Assembly: GCF_030408435.1 (NCBI RefSeq)
Contig: NZ_CP047046.1
Location: 292,572-356,571 of the forward strand
Origin: Corynebacterium auriscanis
GTDB lineage: Bacteria; Actinomycetota; Actinomycetes; Mycobacteriales; Mycobacteriaceae
Length of the DNA stretch: 64,000 bases
Reading direction: 5' to 3'
The notes beneath the pieces are model-generated. The model was not told the origin of the DNA. It saw only the letters and a program-made list of their open reading frames with translations, and ran no database searches. The translations under genes and the position numbers were made by a program. This document shows positions 34,066 to 43,597 of the stretch, piece by piece (positions within the stretch are counted from its first letter, which is position 1; each line of letters opens with the position of its first letter).

Positions 34066-34209
34066 TGAGGTTCGCGCGAACCGACGGCTGAAGACGAACG
34101 TAACCGAAGGCTGAAACACAGTCACTTGCGCACAGTCACTTACGCACGTCAACCGCAAAGGTCGCAGCCGTAACTAGCAACACAACATTCACCAACAAGG
34201 AGAGAAGAC

Positions 34210-35406
34210 ATGGCACAAAATGAGTGGGCCGAGAAGGATTACTACGGTGACCTCGGCGTATCTTCCTCCGCGAGCGCGGACGAGATTAAGAAGGCCTACC
34301 GCCATATCGCCCGCGAGAATCACCCAGATAAGAACCCCGGCGATACGGTTGCGGAGGATAAGTTCAAGCGGGCCTCGGAGGCCTACAGCGTGCTGGGCGA
34401 TAAAGAAAAACGCGCCGAGTACGACGAGCTGAAGCGGCTGATTGCGTCTGGTGGGTTTGGCACGGGCGGTTTCGGCTCGGCTGGGTTTAGCTCCAGTGGT
34501 TTTGGTTCGTCCGGGTTTGGCTCCGCCGGGTTTGGTAAGTTCTCCGACTTCGGCGGGGAAGGGTTCGACGTTTCCGATCTGCTCGGCGGGGTGTTCGGGG
34601 CTTCTTCTGGGGGACGACGCCACGCTGGTGCCGGCCACCAATCCCAGCGGTCCACTCGTGGGACGGACGTGGAAACGGAGATCACCCTGGAGTTCCGCGA
34701 GGCGACTAAAGGTGTGACGGTTCCGATCCGCCTGACCAGTCCTGCTCCGTGCCAAACGTGCCACGGTTCCGGTGCGAAACCAGGGACCACCCTGAAGACG
34801 TGTGCCACGTGTTCCGGCCGAGGGGTGACGTCCGAGCAGCGCGGCGGATTCGGTTTCGCCCGTCCATGTGTGGACTGCGCGGGTACGGGAACGCGCGTGG
34901 AGGATCCGTGTGCAGATTGTGCCGGTTCCGGGCAGCAGTCACGGACGCGGACCATCACGGTGCGCGTGCCCGCGGGCGTGGTCGACGGTCAAAAGGTGCG
35001 CCTTGCGGGGCAGGGTGCAGCAGGGGAGCGTGGCAAGCCATCCGGCGACCTGTTCGTCACGGTGCATGTCCGGCCCGACAAAATCTTCACCCGCAGCGGG
35101 GATGACCTGAAGCTGACTGTTCCGGTGAGCTTCAGCGAGCTCGTGTTGGGTGGTGCGGTGACCGTGCCCACGCTCGATTCGAAGGTGCGCGTGCGGATCC
35201 CGCAGGGAACTCAGGATGGGACGACGCTGCGGGTGCGCGGGCATGGCGTTAACAAGAGGAACGGCGCCAGCGGTGACTTGCTGGTCACCGTGAAGGTTGA
35301 AGTGCCGAAGAACCTGGACGAGGGCGCGATGAGTGCCCTACGCAAATACGCGGAAGAGGAGAAGCGCTCCGGCTTCGATCCGCGTGAGAATTGGGATGGG
35401 AGCTAG
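34210..35406 (+). CDS. dnaJ: Co-chaperone DnaJ
   Basis: 398 residues. J-domain with HPD at 38-40 ([11 protein letters not shown]), which stimulates DnaK ATPase. A Gly/Phe/Ser-rich linker is made of near-repeats [13 protein letters not shown]. The zinc centre has four CxxC modules ([24 protein letters not shown] and CADCAGSG). C-terminal substrate domains ([22 protein letters not shown]) complete the chain. AAGGAGAGA precedes the ATG. hspR follows after three bases, the order seen in actinobacterial dnaK operons, but here the pair is cut off from dnaK-grpE by a terminator and an opposite-strand gene. Confidence 0.97.
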   Translation: MAQNEWAEKDYYGDLGVSSSASADEIKKAYRHIARENHPDKNPGDTVAEDKFKRASEAYSVLGDKEKRAEYDELKRLIASGGFGTGGFGSAGFSSSGFGSSGFGSAGFGKFSDFGGEGFDVSDLLGGVFGASSGGRRHAGAGHQSQRSTRGTDVETEITLEFREATKGVTVPIRLTSPAPCQTCHGSGAKPGTTLKTCATCSGRGVTSEQRGGFGFARPCVDCAGTGTRVEDPCADCAGSGQQSRTRTITVRVPAGVVDGQKVRLAGQGAAGERGKPSGDLFVTVHVRPDKIFTRSGDDLKLTVPVSFSELVLGGAVTVPTLDSKVRVRIPQGTQDGTTLRVRGHGVNKRNGASGDLLVTVKVEVPKNLDEGAMSALRKYAEEEKRSGFDPRENWDGS

Positions 35407-35409
35407 ACC

Positions 35410-35970
35410 ATGACCAAGAATGCGGCCAATGATGGGGCCCAACATACGGCTCAGGACGGGGCCGAAGTACAAGACCGTAACGGAACCGGATCGAACCGTG
35501 AGGGGGCGGGCAATGCGGGCAAGTCACACGCTGCGGGCACCCCAAAAGAGGAAAAGCGCGAAGTGTTCGTCATATCCGTAGCAGCGGAGATCACGGGAAT
35601 GCATGCGCAAACATTGCGCACGTATGACCGCATCGGGCTGGTCACACCCGAGCGCACCCGCGGTGGCGGGCGCCGGTACTCGCGCGAGGATATTGATCAG
35701 CTGCGGGAAATCCAGCGTCTCTCGCACGAGGAGGGTGTGAACCTCGCCGGGATAAAAACGATCATTGAGCAGCAGAATCGCATCGCCCGCCTGAACCGGG
35801 AAATTGATTCCCTCGAGGCGGAAGCCGCGATGTTGCGTCACAAGCTCACCGAGTTGCAAACCCGCCTGGACCGGGGAGAAGGTGGCGGGCGCTCGCGGGG
35901 CGAGATCGTTCATGTGCCACGTTCCACTGCGGTGGTGTTGTGGGAGCAGCGGCGGGGAAAGCGGCGCTAG
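35410..35970 (+). CDS. hspR: Heat-shock repressor HspR (MerR family)
   Basis: 186 residues. MerR-type winged helix: FVISVAAEITGMHAQTLRTYDRIGLV followed by the wing TPERTRGGGRRYSREDIDQLREIQRL. A coiled-coil dimer helix follows (IIEQQNRIARLNREIDSLEAEAAML). HspR represses dnaK and clpB by binding HAIR sites and uses DnaK as co-repressor; HAIR sites are visible at both of those genes in this window. The first 45 residues are a polar, disordered-looking extension beyond the usual HspR start. Three bases separate it from dnaJ, so one transcript is certain. Confidence 0.95.
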   Translation: MTKNAANDGAQHTAQDGAEVQDRNGTGSNREGAGNAGKSHAAGTPKEEKREVFVISVAAEITGMHAQTLRTYDRIGLVTPERTRGGGRRYSREDIDQLREIQRLSHEEGVNLAGIKTIIEQQNRIARLNREIDSLEAEAAMLRHKLTELQTRLDRGEGGGRSRGEIVHVPRSTAVVLWEQRRGKRR

Positions 35971-35985
35971 TTCAAGCAGGTCTTG

Positions 35986-38136
35986 CTAGTTCACGCTCGC
36001 CGCATACAACTGTGCGTATTCTCCGCCCTGAGCCAACAACTCTTCGTGATTACCCTGCTCCACGATGGAGCCATCCTTCATGACCAGGATGACATCCGCG
36101 TCGCGGATGGTGGATAGACGGTGCGCAATGACAAACGAGGTGCGATCCGACTGCAGCGCAGACATTGCCTTTTGCACCAGAGCTTCGGTGCGGGTGTCCA
36201 CAGAGGATGTAGCCTCATCCAAGATCAGCAACGCGGGCTCCGCCAAGAACGCGCGCGCGATGGTGATTAGCTGCCGCTCACCGGCGGATACCGAACCCGA
36301 ATCCTGGCTGATGACGGTTTGGTAACCATCGGGAAGTGCATGAACGAAGCGGTCCACAAACGTGGCTTTGGCCGCGGCGATGACTTCCTCATCGGTGGCA
36401 TCCAAACGGCCGTAGCGGATGTTGTCCATGATCGTCCCCTCGAACAGCACGGCATCTTGCAGCACCATTCCCACCTGCGAACGCAACTGCTGACGGGACA
36501 ATCTGGCAGTATCCACCCCATCCAGCAGAATCTGCCCACCGTCAAGCTCATAGAAACGCATAATCAAGTTGACCAGCGTGGTTTTGCCAGCGCCCGTGGG
36601 TCCAACGATTGCGACAGTCTGGCCAGGGCGGACCGTCAGGTTGAGGTCACGGATAAGGGGCTTGTCCTCCACGTAGCTGAAGCTCACGTCGCGGAACTCG
36701 ACCGCGCCCTCGGATCGGGTGGCCAGTGGAGAGCGGGCCGCCTTCTGCCCAGCCTGCCCATCCAGTCCAGCTACATTCTGCCCAGCCTCATTCCGCCCAT
36801 CCAGTCCAGCCGCCTCCTGCCCAGCCTGTCCATCCAGTCCAGCCACATCCTGCTTCTCCTCTTCCGCATCCAGCAACTCAAAGATGCGCTCGGCGGAAGC
36901 CACGCCGGACTGCAGCATGTTCATCATTCCTGCCAACTGGCCAAGGGGCTGATTGAACTCACGGGAGTACTGAATGAAGGCCGTGGCATCGCCCAGCGTC
37001 AGCGAACCACTAGCCACACGCAGGCCACCCACAACGGCGATGCCCACGTAACTCAAATAGCTCAGCCACTGCATCAGAGGCATCATCATCATCGAATAAA
37101 ACTGGGCCCGGCTGGCAGATTCGAATAGCTGGTCGTTGCGGGCGTCGAAAACATCCTGCATATCGGCGCCGCGACCGTAAGCCTGAATTAGTTCGTGACC
37201 GGTGAAGCTTTCCTCGATGTGACCGTTAAGCCGCCCGGTTTCGCGCCACTGATCTGCAAAAAGCTTCTGGCTTTTGCCGCCGATGATTCCGATGACAAGC
37301 GCCGTGAGCGGCAGCGATACCAGCGCAATCAAGGCCAGCTGCCACGAGACAATAAACATCATCACGATGATGCCCAGGATCGTCAGCGCCGAGTGGATCA
37401 GTTGACTGATTGCCTGCTGCAACGCCTGCTGCACATTGTCCACATCGTTGGTGGTGCGCGACAGCAGGTCGCCGCGCTGGCGAGTATCAAAGTAACTCAG
37501 CGGCAGCCGGTTGATCTTGTTTTCCACCTCGCGCCGCAGGTCGTAGATCACCCGCATGACCAGCGAATTCAGGATGCGCCCCTGCAGCCACATGAACAGC
37601 ACGCTGACCGCGTACATCGCCAGCACAATCAGCAGATAGTGCCCCAGCTTGTCGAAATCGATCCCCTGTCCCGGCACCACATCCACCGCAGTCAACATGT
37701 CCGCGAGTTTTTCTTGGCCTTGCGCGCGGGCACCCTCGATGGCTTGTTCCTTCGTGATGCCACTTGGCATCTGTTTACTGATGACGCCCCCGAAGATCAC
37801 ATCCATTGCCTTGCCCAGGATCTTCGGGGCGATCACGGACAAGACCACGGAGATGATGACCATCGCAAACACAACCGCGAGCGCGGCCTTTTGCGGGGCG
37901 AGCAACCCCACCATGCGTGTGGCGGACGGCCAGAATGCCTTGGCCTTGCGGGGTGTGCTGCCACCACCGAAACCGTCCATGGTGCCCACGGAATCGCCGA
38001 GTTCCTCGATTTCCGCCTCGCTGATATCGGCACTGGTAGCTGGCTTGGTGGCTGACTTGGTGACTGGCTTGGTAGCTGGCTTGGTGGGTGTTGTTGCTTT
38101 GGTGGACTTGCGGCCGTGCCGCTTCATAGGTGTCAT
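35986..38136 (-). CDS. ABC exporter half-transporter 2 (membrane plus ATPase domains)
   Basis: 716 residues, multidrug-resistance (LmrA/BmrA) layout. An Ala/Lys/Thr-rich cytoplasmic leader with repeats (TKPATKPVTKSATKPA) leads into six membrane helices. The ATPase domain has Walker A VGPTGAGKTT, signature SVSAGERQLITIARAFL and Walker B ALLILDEATSSVD. A linker between the halves has grown by tandem repeats AGLDGQAGQ (DNA about 36740-36860). It starts with ATG overlapping the stop of the upstream exporter gene (ATGA), so the two probably form a heterodimer. Both NBDs keep a Glu after the Walker B Asp. Substrate unknown. Confidence 0.9.
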   Translation of the reverse strand: MTPMKRHGRKSTKATTPTKPATKPVTKSATKPATSADISEAEIEELGDSVGTMDGFGGGSTPRKAKAFWPSATRMVGLLAPQKAALAVVFAMVIISVVLSVIAPKILGKAMDVIFGGVISKQMPSGITKEQAIEGARAQGQEKLADMLTAVDVVPGQGIDFDKLGHYLLIVLAMYAVSVLFMWLQGRILNSLVMRVIYDLRREVENKINRLPLSYFDTRQRGDLLSRTTNDVDNVQQALQQAISQLIHSALTILGIIVMMFIVSWQLALIALVSLPLTALVIGIIGGKSQKLFADQWRETGRLNGHIEESFTGHELIQAYGRGADMQDVFDARNDQLFESASRAQFYSMMMMPLMQWLSYLSYVGIAVVGGLRVASGSLTLGDATAFIQYSREFNQPLGQLAGMMNMLQSGVASAERIFELLDAEEEKQDVAGLDGQAGQEAAGLDGRNEAGQNVAGLDGQAGQKAARSPLATRSEGAVEFRDVSFSYVEDKPLIRDLNLTVRPGQTVAIVGPTGAGKTTLVNLIMRFYELDGGQILLDGVDTARLSRQQLRSQVGMVLQDAVLFEGTIMDNIRYGRLDATDEEVIAAAKATFVDRFVHALPDGYQTVISQDSGSVSAGERQLITIARAFLAEPALLILDEATSSVDTRTEALVQKAMSALQSDRTSFVIAHRLSTIRDADVILVMKDGSIVEQGNHEELLAQGGEYAQLYAASVN
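36740..36860. repeat. In-frame minisatellite in the exporter linker
   Basis: CATCCAGTCCAGC (shared 5' part) recurs three times with CTGCCCAGCCT between, translating on the minus strand to AGLDGQAGQ-like units (three to four copies). It extends the linker before the ATPase domain and keeps the frame. Confidence 0.7.
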
Positions 38137-39926
38137 GACGCCTCCTCGGCACTCAGCTGCGAACGGACAATCTCTTGGTAGGTGGCCGAGGATTGAAGTA
38201 GCTCCTCGTGGGTTCCCCGTGCAACGATGCGGCCGGCTTCCATAACGAGGATGAGGTCGGCTTCGGCGATGGTGGACACTCGCTGGGCGACCATCAGCAC
38301 CACCGCGTCGCCGGTGTGGGAGCGCAAGGCTCTGCGCAGCGTGGCGTCGGTCTTCACATCCAAGGCCGAGAAGGAATCGTCGAAAAGAAACAGCCGCGGC
38401 TGAGCCACGAGAGCCCGGGCGATGGAGAGGCGCTGGCGCTGACCGCCCGAGACGTCCGTGCCACCCTGGGAGATGGATGACTCAAGGCCGTGAGCTGTGG
38501 TTTCGCCCTCGCCGGTGGTGCGGGTGCGCACAAAATCCTCGGCTTGGGCGATGCGGAGGGCATCCCAGAGATCGGATTCTGTGGCCTCTCGATTACCGAA
38601 GCGCAAGTTATCCGCCACGGTGCCGGAAAAGAGGAATGCCTTTTGCGGGACCAGGCCAACGCGCTGGGCAAGATCCTGCCGGGACAGGTCGCGGACGTCC
38701 ACCCCGTCGATGAGGACCCGGCCGGACGTGGGGGAGTACAACCGCGGAATGAGGTTGATGAGGGTGGATTTGCCCGCGCCCGTGGCGCCAATGATGGCGA
38801 CGGTTTGGCCGGGCTTGGCAGTGAAGCTGACGTCGCGAAGCACGGGGGATTCAGCACCCGGATAGGCGAAGGTGACGTTGTTGAATTCGACGGTTCCAGT
38901 GGACCGCGCAGGAACGACCGGGGAGGCGGGATCGGCGATGGAGGGCTGGTTGTCGAAGACTTCGTTGATGCGCTCGGCGCAGACGATCGCGCGGGGCAGC
39001 ATCATGGCCATGAACGTTCCCATCATCACGGCAACGAGGATCTGCAGCAAGTACTGCATAAACGCGGTGAGCGAGCCCACCTGCATTAGGCCATCGTCCA
39101 CGCGGTGGCCGCCGAACCACAGCACGGCAGCCGTAGCTAGGTGCAAGATCAACGTGATGACGGGGAACATGAGCACGAATACGCGCCCGATGCGAACGGA
39201 AATATCGGTGATGTCCCGGTTGGCAGCTGCGAAACGCTGGGCTTCGTGATCCTCACGGACGAAGGCGCGGACCACGCGGATGCCGGTGATTTGCTCGCGC
39301 ATGATCTCGTTGATCGTATCGATTTTGTCCTGCATCGCGGTGAACATGGGTACCAGCCTGGACACTAAGAACCCCACCACGATCAGCAGGACAGGTACGG
39401 AGACCCAAAGCAGCCACGATAGGTGGACATCCTCCCGGACGGCCATGATGATGCCACCGATGCTCATGATGGGGGCCATAACCATGAAGTTCAGGATCAT
39501 GAGCAACACCATCTGAACTTGCTGCACATCATTGGTGCCGCGCGTGATCAGCGTGGGGGTGCCGAATTTGCCGATGTCCTCGGCGCTGTAGGCATCGACG
39601 GTGCGGTAGACATCCCGGCGAATATCGTGGCCCACACCCATGGCTGCCCGCGCTCCGAACCAGGTGGCAACGATGGCGGTGACAACTTGGACGAGTGCCA
39701 CGCCGACCATGACCCCACCCGTGGACCAGATGTAGCCGATGTCGCCGGTGGCCACGCCCTTGTCAATAATGCGGGCGTTCAGCGTGGGGAGGTATAGCAC
39801 TGCCAAGGTGGACAGTGTTTGCAGAATGAGGACGAAAACCACATACCACGTGTATGGCTTTAAGTACTGACGTAACAGCCGGAGCAGATGCATAAATGAA
39901 GAATACATTTCTGCCCGGTTGCGCAA
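38133..39926 (-). CDS. ABC exporter half-transporter 1 (membrane plus ATPase domains)
   Basis: 597 residues at most; the real start may be an internal ATG at 39908 or 39893 (MHLLRLLRQYLKPYTW), as no ribosome binding site is clear at any. Six membrane helices, then Walker A IGATGAGKST, signature DVSGGQRQRLSIARAL and Walker B LFLFDDSFSALD. In this last the usual Glu after the Walker B Asp is changed (DDSFSALD rather than DEATSALD). That is normal in heterodimeric exporters, where one ATP site is degenerate, so this subunit carries the non-canonical residue. Partner is the gene at 35986-38136. Drug or lipid export is likely but untested. Confidence 0.88.
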   Translation of the reverse strand: MRNRAEMYSSFMHLLRLLRQYLKPYTWYVVFVLILQTLSTLAVLYLPTLNARIIDKGVATGDIGYIWSTGGVMVGVALVQVVTAIVATWFGARAAMGVGHDIRRDVYRTVDAYSAEDIGKFGTPTLITRGTNDVQQVQMVLLMILNFMVMAPIMSIGGIIMAVREDVHLSWLLWVSVPVLLIVVGFLVSRLVPMFTAMQDKIDTINEIMREQITGIRVVRAFVREDHEAQRFAAANRDITDISVRIGRVFVLMFPVITLILHLATAAVLWFGGHRVDDGLMQVGSLTAFMQYLLQILVAVMMGTFMAMMLPRAIVCAERINEVFDNQPSIADPASPVVPARSTGTVEFNNVTFAYPGAESPVLRDVSFTAKPGQTVAIIGATGAGKSTLINLIPRLYSPTSGRVLIDGVDVRDLSRQDLAQRVGLVPQKAFLFSGTVADNLRFGNREATESDLWDALRIAQAEDFVRTRTTGEGETTAHGLESSISQGGTDVSGGQRQRLSIARALVAQPRLFLFDDSFSALDVKTDATLRRALRSHTGDAVVLMVAQRVSTIAEADLILVMEAGRIVARGTHEELLQSSATYQEIVRSQLSAEEAS

Positions 39927-39974
39927 GGTGTTTCGGGCCGAGGCTCCGCGGTGGAGAGGGCCAGTGGCTGCGAG

Positions 39975-41540
39975 TTACAGGCTTACTTGGCCCGTCATGA
40001 TCAGGTAGAGCGCCGCAATGGCGGAGAGTACAACCAGCGTGGCGATGACCCACTCGAAGGCATTGAAGATGCGCTCGCGGTTGGCCATGCGTGTAGCAAC
40101 GTAGATGGCCATGCCAGGGATGATCAACAACGTGCCCAGCAGTACGAAGTGCAGTTCTGCTGCGTACAGCAGCCAGATGGAGTACACGAACGCGATCAGG
40201 CCCAGCACTAGGTGCAGGCGATTGGTGGAACCAGAGACGTCCGGACCGCTGAGGTCGAATTTCTTGCCGGCGTCGGGGTGAGAAATGCCGCGACCACGGG
40301 TGGCCAGGAATAAAAGGTACAAGCTAGAGAACACGTAAGGCACCAGGTAGAGGGAGGTCGCAAGCTGGACCATCGTGGTGTACGTGGATTCGTTGAGGTA
40401 GAAGATGACGATGAAGATCTGAATGACGATCGCGGACATCAGCTGCGCAACGTACGGGGCGCCCATGGAGTTGGTGCGCCCCACGATCTTCGGCATCAGG
40501 CGGTCCTGGGCCATGAGGGTGATTGGTTCCGCGCACAGCATCTGCCAAGAGACGTACGCACCCAAGACGGAAATGCACAGGCCGATAGAAATCAGGCCGG
40601 CGCCCCAGGGGCCCACCACGTGCTCGAGGACAGAGGCCATGGAGTTGTCCCCCATCGCGGCAAGTTCCTCGCGGGAGACCACTCCGAAGGAGAGGAAGCT
40701 CACGGTCATGAGCAGCAAGAAGACGATGACGAAGCCCAGGAACGTGGCCAGGGAAACATCCTTGCGGTGGCGGGCACGCTTGGAATACGTGGATGCGCCC
40801 TCCACGCCGATGAATGCCCATACCGTGAATAGCATCATGCCTTTGACTTGGTCGGTCAAGGAGTGCACTTCGTTGCCGTTATCCCCGAAGGTTGCGGCAC
40901 GGCCCCAGAAATCAGAGGTGAAGACTTCCGTGTTGAATCCCAGGAACGCGACCAGCACCAGGAACGCCAAAATCGGCAGGACCTTGGCGATCGTCGCAAC
41001 CACGTTCATAATCGCCGCCTGGCGCACACCGCGGGACAGCACCGCGAAGATTGTCCAGGTCAGCCCCGATACGAAGATTGCTTGAATGAATGGGCGCGAG
41101 CCGTCGAAGATGGGCACGAAGAATCCCAGCGAGCTGAAGAACAAGGTGGCGTAACCCACCTGCGCGATGATGGTTCCCAGCCAGTATCCCCAGGCGGAGG
41201 CAAAGCCTACGAAGTCACCTAGGCCTGCGCGGACATAGGCGTATACGCCGGAATCTAGGTGTGGTTTGCGCAGCGCCAGTGCCTGGAAGACATACGCGAT
41301 GCAGAGCATGCCCACACCGGTGATCGCCCAACCGATCAATGCGGCGCCGGGGGAAGCCACGGACGCAATGTTTTGCGGCATGGCGAAGATGCCTGCGCCT
41401 ACGCATGATCCGACGATGAGGCTAACGAGGGTGCCTAAGCGGACGGTGCGGGGATCGTCCACGACCAGCGCTTCGGAGGAGGCTGGCGGCTGCGCGTGGC
41501 CTTCATTAGTTGGGATTACCCCATTATCTGCTTTTTTCAC
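39975..41540 (-). CDS. APC-family amino acid antiporter (arginine/ornithine type)
   Basis: 521 residues, twelve to thirteen hydrophobic helices. The family signature is in the first helix: LGTLVSLIVGSCVGAGIFAMPQNIA, as in ArcD-like basic amino-acid/polyamine antiporters of the APC superfamily. SGVYAYVRAGLGDFVGFASAWGYWLG follows. The first codon is a GTG at 41540, with no neighbouring arc genes to fix the substrate, so arginine/ornithine or lysine exchange is inference. The gene is alone on its strand block, 49 bases from the exporter pair. Confidence 0.85.
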   Translation of the reverse strand: MKKADNGVIPTNEGHAQPPASSEALVVDDPRTVRLGTLVSLIVGSCVGAGIFAMPQNIASVASPGAALIGWAITGVGMLCIAYVFQALALRKPHLDSGVYAYVRAGLGDFVGFASAWGYWLGTIIAQVGYATLFFSSLGFFVPIFDGSRPFIQAIFVSGLTWTIFAVLSRGVRQAAIMNVVATIAKVLPILAFLVLVAFLGFNTEVFTSDFWGRAATFGDNGNEVHSLTDQVKGMMLFTVWAFIGVEGASTYSKRARHRKDVSLATFLGFVIVFLLLMTVSFLSFGVVSREELAAMGDNSMASVLEHVVGPWGAGLISIGLCISVLGAYVSWQMLCAEPITLMAQDRLMPKIVGRTNSMGAPYVAQLMSAIVIQIFIVIFYLNESTYTTMVQLATSLYLVPYVFSSLYLLFLATRGRGISHPDAGKKFDLSGPDVSGSTNRLHLVLGLIAFVYSIWLLYAAELHFVLLGTLLIIPGMAIYVATRMANRERIFNAFEWVIATLVVLSAIAALYLIMTGQVSL

Positions 41541-41655
41541 GGTTGCTAGCGTACTAGCACGCAGGCCGTTTGGTGAAATATTGGGCAGAGTTGTTTGTAG
41601 CTTTGCGTGGGTTGCCGAGAGTTTGTATTCATCGTGGGTTGCTGAGAGTTTGTAT

Positions 41656-43050
41656 TCATCGTGGGTTCGTTCCGGGGTTCATTGTGGGGTTCATTGTGGG
41701 GTCCCACAGGTACGAACTATGAGAGTCCGTTTCCCCACGGGACCATAGATACATGTCAGTGAGGTTGCGCCATAGGTATTCGCCCCAGCCGGTCGCACTG
41801 GCTTTTTGGTCAAAGCCCTTGTGGAACATTGGTGAGGCCGGGTCCCGCCCTAACGGGCCGCCCAGCGGAGTGGTAACTAGGCCAATGAGGTCACCGGGCG
41901 CGCGTTCCACTGTCAGCTGGCCTGACTCATTTGGTGTATCGGACTGCCGTGCCCCGGCGTTCGGTGTGCCATGGTTGAGCATCGCGATATCCCCTGCATC
42001 GCCCACACCCGCGCCGGGTGAGCCCCATAGGGAGATCCGGTCGGCTTCGAGACCGGGCGGGGAAGTGGGGGAAGCAGGGGAAGTAGGGAAAGCAGGGGAG
42101 GCAGGGGAGGGCCGTGCCCCTTTGTCTGTGGTTTTGCCCGCTAATCCCACCACTGTGGAGCCATAGCTATAACCCACGACATGCAGTCGCGCATTGGGAG
42201 CGTGTTGCCGCAGTTCGCGCTGAAATTCCCGCAGATCACCCGCGGCCGCCTTCGCCGCGCTGGGGGAAACCGCTTCGGCCACACTGCCTGGGGCCGGGTA
42301 TCCGTGCCACGCGACCACGGCCACCTGTTTCCCCGCCGCCGCTGCCTCCGTGACCTTCTGTCTCGCCCATAGATCCGTCTTGGCTCGCGAATCCTCCCCG
42401 CTGGATCCCACCCCGCTGACCAGCGTGATCACCTCCTCGGCATTCCCTACCCGGCCGTAGGTGCGCACTGTACCGAAGGGGTTTTGCTGTTCATCTACCG
42501 GGACTTCTTTTAGTTCCGACGCCCCGCTCCACCCACCCCCGCCCATCTTCGGCGCTTCTTTCATCCCCGCCGTGGCGGAATGCACTGCCCCCGTAGCCGC
42601 TGCATCAGACACCCTAGCGATGCTCAGCGCGCCACGTAATACCGCGCTTAGCGCGCGGGAGGCGCTCACTGCCCACACGTTCACCCCGGGCACGGCACCT
42701 GCGGGGCCTGGCGATACGGTTCCATCTGGGGCAATGATCATCCCCGCGGTGCGGGCGGCGGCCGTGGCTCCGCGGACAATGCGGCACACCAATTCCAACA
42801 ATTGCCCGTGGGCGAGGAACACTCCGGCCACGCCTTGCGCGGTCATTCCCAAAATATCAATGGGGTTGATGCTGGCCTGCACCCGATGATTGGCTGCACT
42901 GCTGGCGATGCCGGTCCACGCGTGCTCCCAATCGCTGAGTGTTCGCGCGCGCCCCGCGCCACTGACGATTTGCCGGGAATGGTGCAGCACAGCGTTGCCC
43001 GCGTGCAGAATGGATTCGGGCCGAGCGTTTTCCATGATAAAGATATCCAT
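41656..43050 (-). CDS. DUF1023 alpha/beta hydrolase with helical N-terminus
   Basis: 464 residues. The C-terminal domain shows the DUF1023 signature VAWHGYPAPGSVAEAV and the nucleophile elbow HVVGYSYGSTVVG, so a serine hydrolase is likely. The first 150 residues are helical and alanine-rich (LHAGNAVLHHSRQIVSGAGRARTLSDWEHAWTG), like the ESX/WXG-type domains often fused or adjacent to DUF1023 in actinobacteria. The last residues are repeats (TMNPTMNPGTNPR) coded by a tandem repeat. A small helical gene lies just upstream on the same strand, the usual partner arrangement. Export by a type VII-like route is a plausible inference; no secretion genes lie nearby. Confidence 0.8.
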   Translation of the reverse strand: MDIFIMENARPESILHAGNAVLHHSRQIVSGAGRARTLSDWEHAWTGIASSAANHRVQASINPIDILGMTAQGVAGVFLAHGQLLELVCRIVRGATAAARTAGMIIAPDGTVSPGPAGAVPGVNVWAVSASRALSAVLRGALSIARVSDAAATGAVHSATAGMKEAPKMGGGGWSGASELKEVPVDEQQNPFGTVRTYGRVGNAEEVITLVSGVGSSGEDSRAKTDLWARQKVTEAAAAGKQVAVVAWHGYPAPGSVAEAVSPSAAKAAAGDLREFQRELRQHAPNARLHVVGYSYGSTVVGLAGKTTDKGARPSPASPAFPTSPASPTSPPGLEADRISLWGSPGAGVGDAGDIAMLNHGTPNAGARQSDTPNESGQLTVERAPGDLIGLVTTPLGGPLGRDPASPMFHKGFDQKASATGWGEYLWRNLTDMYLWSRGETDSHSSYLWDPTMNPTMNPGTNPR

Positions 43051-43091
43051 TGCGTTCTCCGTGTGCTCTGCGTTTACTGCGTTCTCAGCGC

Positions 43092-43415
43092 CTACATACG
43101 GGATTCTGCGGCCACACCCGGCGGGCCGGACGTGAACAGTGACCCATTCGCCACCTCCTGCGCGCCCACGTCGCGGGCGAAGTGCGTGATTTGTTCCACC
43201 GAGCGCCTTAGGTTATCGGCATGTGCCCCGGTCACGCGGCTGAACGTCGCTATCCACTGCCGCGCAGTCGCTGGGAAAGATCCGCCCGCAACCGCGCCGG
43301 GCAGGGTGATCCCGCCTACGGCATGGGCGCTATCGAATAGCGCGCAGGCTTCGCGGTCTAAGGTGAGGGTCCGGGTTGTCAGGGCCGCTTCGTCGAGGGT
43401 GATCTGTGTGTTCAT
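43092..43415 (-). CDS. Small helical protein paired with the DUF1023 hydrolase
   Basis: 107 residues with AAAGGA about 18 bases before the ATG at 43415. It is predicted mostly helical, with LDREACALFDSAHAVGGITLPG, ARQWIATFSRVTGAHADNLRRSVEQITHFARDVGAQE and a Gly/Ser-rich end. The size and position, immediately upstream of a DUF1023 gene, fit WXG100/EspC-like small proteins, though the exact WXG motif is absent. A shared operon is likely (41 bases apart). Function unknown. Confidence 0.65.
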   Translation of the reverse strand: MNTQITLDEAALTTRTLTLDREACALFDSAHAVGGITLPGAVAGGSFPATARQWIATFSRVTGAHADNLRRSVEQITHFARDVGAQEVANGSLFTSGPPGVAAESRM

Positions 43416-43496
43416 CGTTATCGCGCTAGTCCTTTCTGTCTATGGGGAGCAGGTTAGGGGAGCGCGGGGCGTCGGAACAGAAGAAAAAACGAGGGC

Positions 43497-43545
43497 TGTG
43501 GATAAGTAGGGGTGTGAAGGCCAAAAGAGTGCGGAGTTATCCCCA
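43497..43545. promoter_or_regulatory. DnaA-box-like inverted pair
   Basis: TGTGGATAA (43497-43505) is a perfect DnaA box read on the minus strand. TTATCCCCA (43537-43545) is a one-mismatch copy in opposite orientation. Together they form a near-perfect dyad (CTGTGGATAA/TTATCCCCAG) before the nitrilase-family gene. Chance is possible. Confidence 0.35.
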
Positions 43546-43597
43546 GAGATTCGTAGTGCGCTGACGCGCCCTGCCCCTTGGCGCTAGGGTTGGGGGC

